Of a DNA stretch of 5,059 nt, positions 4,105 through 5,059 are shown one piece after another; position 1 is the first letter of the stretch; each line of letters starts with the position of its first letter. This DNA comes from Gammaproteobacteria bacterium (GTDB taxonomy: Bacteria; Pseudomonadota; Gammaproteobacteria; SZUA-152). A model generated the notes under the pieces. It searched no databases. It saw nothing but the letters and a program-made list of their open reading frames with translations, and was not told the origin of the DNA. Location: contig JAUVNZ010000138.1 in the NCBI GenBank assembly GCA_030599435.1, positions 1 through 5,059 of the forward strand, given 5' to 3'. Position numbers and translations under genes: made by a program.

Positions 4105-5059
4105 ATGAAAAAATCGGGCTTTTCTCTTAAAAATGCATGGTACGGGCTGATCACACTGGTAAGCCTGATACCTGTTATTGTCGTCCTGGTTGTAGTCGGT
4201 TCTCTGCTATTCACCACATTCCTCAGCAATGCCCTTCAACAAGAAAGCGATTTCAACGAATTAGTACGTGACCATCTGGAAGCCGAGGTCTCGCGATTTA
4301 TTTCCGTACTGGAAAACAGGAGTGATCCGATCACCTACGCCCTGGCAGAAGAGGGCGGCCACAACGAACTAATCGAACACCACGAACTAATCGAAAATCT
4401 CATCGAAAAAATCCTCGATCGCGAACACGCCATTCACACGGTACTGGTATTGAAACCGAACGGGACAATCATCGCCGGCCGGGAAAACCACGACATCCAG
4501 ACTGGCCTGCCACTGGATCGGGCCACGCTGCTGCTCCATTGGAATCCGGATCCAGACAATCTTCCAGTACAGCTTACCGTCCCCCTACAGGGGCAGACCT
4601 ATATCAGCCCCCCCGAACTCCATCCTGAAGGAGTACTCTTCACGATTTCGGTACCGATTGGCCCAAGGGAACACCCGATAGCGGCTCTATTGATTGAAAT
4701 CGATGCGCGAATGCTGTGGGAAACCCTGGAACCACGGTTAATCCGTGAAAATGTAAAAACCTATATCGTCGATCAGCAGGGCAACCTTCTCAATGACATC
4801 GTCGGCACATCCCACACAGCTGGTGACCCGTTAACCAAATTGGCCATTGTCCGCGCCTTTGTTAATAGCCAATCAGTTAGTGACCTACCAGCTAACGAAC
4901 AACTATGGGAACCGAATCAAGAGTACTTAGGTATAGAGGGAAATCCCGTATTCGGTACAGCCACCAAGATCGACCTGGTCAACTGGGGAGTAATAACCGA
5001 GGTAGAAAAAGATGCTATTACCCAACCCATCCAGGTATCCCTTTCCAAAATCACGCTTG
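4105..5059 (+). CDS. Membrane-anchored receptor with double-Cache-like sensor, 5' part (signal-transduction protein)
   Basis: The frame stays open from the ATG at 4105 to the window edge, giving 318 residues of a larger protein. Residues 1-12 are basic and cytoplasmic, and 13-37 form one transmembrane helix. Residues 38-70 are a long helix ending in the family-like ERFI.VLE.RSDP type segment (RFISVLENRSDP, 64-75). Two PAS-like subdomains follow: the first includes HAIHTVLVLKPNGTIIAG (108-125) and FTISVPIG..... AALLIEIDARMLWETL (179-208), the second VKTYIVDQQGNLL (217-229) and PVFGTATKIDLVNWGVITEV (281-300). This is the layout of dCache_1 extracytoplasmic ligand sensors. The sequence stops where a second transmembrane helix and HAMP would be expected. 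The output domain (histidine kinase, GGDEF/EAL or chemoreceptor) is not visible. The ATG has no good Shine-Dalgarno, but no other start precedes the first helix. Residues 86-97 carry a short tandem duplication. Confidence 0.85.
   Translation, partial: MKKSGFSLKNAWYGLITLVSLIPVIVVLVVVGSLLFTTFLSNALQQESDFNELVRDHLEAEVSRFISVLENRSDPITYALAEEGGHNELIEHHELIENLIEKILDREHAIHTVLVLKPNGTIIAGRENHDIQTGLPLDRATLLLHWNPDPDNLPVQLTVPLQGQTYISPPELHPEGVLFTISVPIGPREHPIAALLIEIDARMLWETLEPRLIRENVKTYIVDQQGNLLNDIVGTSHTAGDPLTKLAIVRAFVNSQSVSDLPANEQLWEPNQEYLGIEGNPVFGTATKIDLVNWGVITEVEKDAITQPIQVSLSKITL
4360..4395 (+). repeat. In-frame 18-bp tandem duplication in the sensor domain
   Basis: Two adjacent 18-base units (4360-4377 and 4378-4395) differ at one base. 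They encode HNELIE and HHELIE at residues 86-97 of the receptor, extending a helix that continues as NLIEKIL. The near identity suggests a recent slippage duplication that keeps the frame. Confidence 0.85.

Overview
This is a bacterial chromosome segment, most likely from a gammaproteobacterium. The main evidence is a full-length YccA-type Bax-inhibitor-1 membrane protein that closely follows my recollection of E. coli YccA, plus several small conserved-looking proteins of a kind common in Gammaproteobacteria. Base composition is AT-leaning and spacers are short. I see no rRNA, tRNA, CRISPR array, insertion sequence or phage gene. Nothing in the window requires recent transfer, although the last gene looks richer in GC than the rest.

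Layout from left to right. (1) A yccA-like gene on + (82-747) ends in a strong, symmetric hairpin terminator. (2) A 59-residue, two-helix membrane protein gene on + (819-998) begins only 19 bases after that terminator. (3) A 201-residue helical protein of unknown function lies on - (1017-1622) and converges on the small gene with an 18-base gap. (4) A divergent control region of about 217 bases carries a perfect -10 hexamer for the minus gene and a TAGACA/TGTCTA palindrome. (5) A 354-residue conserved-looking protein of unknown function (1840-2904) is followed after 62 bases by a 147-residue Sel1-repeat protein (GTG start, 2967-3410), probably one operon. (6) A bidirectional terminator is shared with a convergent 65-residue protein gene on - (3506-3703). 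(7) A roughly 400-base non-coding region (3704-4104) holds face-to-face candidate promoters, a palindrome over one -35 site, a nested set of inverted repeats that could fold into a branched RNA, and an 11-bp perfect inverted repeat just upstream of the next gene. (8) The 5' part of a membrane-anchored receptor gene (4105 to the window edge) encodes one N-terminal helix and a large double-Cache-like extracytoplasmic sensor; its output domain lies outside the window.

Functionally, only YccA (membrane quality control with FtsH), the Sel1-repeat scaffold and the sensor receptor can be placed in known families. The 201- and 354-residue proteins look like conserved proteins without known function. 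The window does not show a recognisable new defence or metabolic system. The parts most worth a second look are the terminator arrangement around the 59-residue gene, the operator-like palindromes, and the structured non-coding region before the sensor gene.
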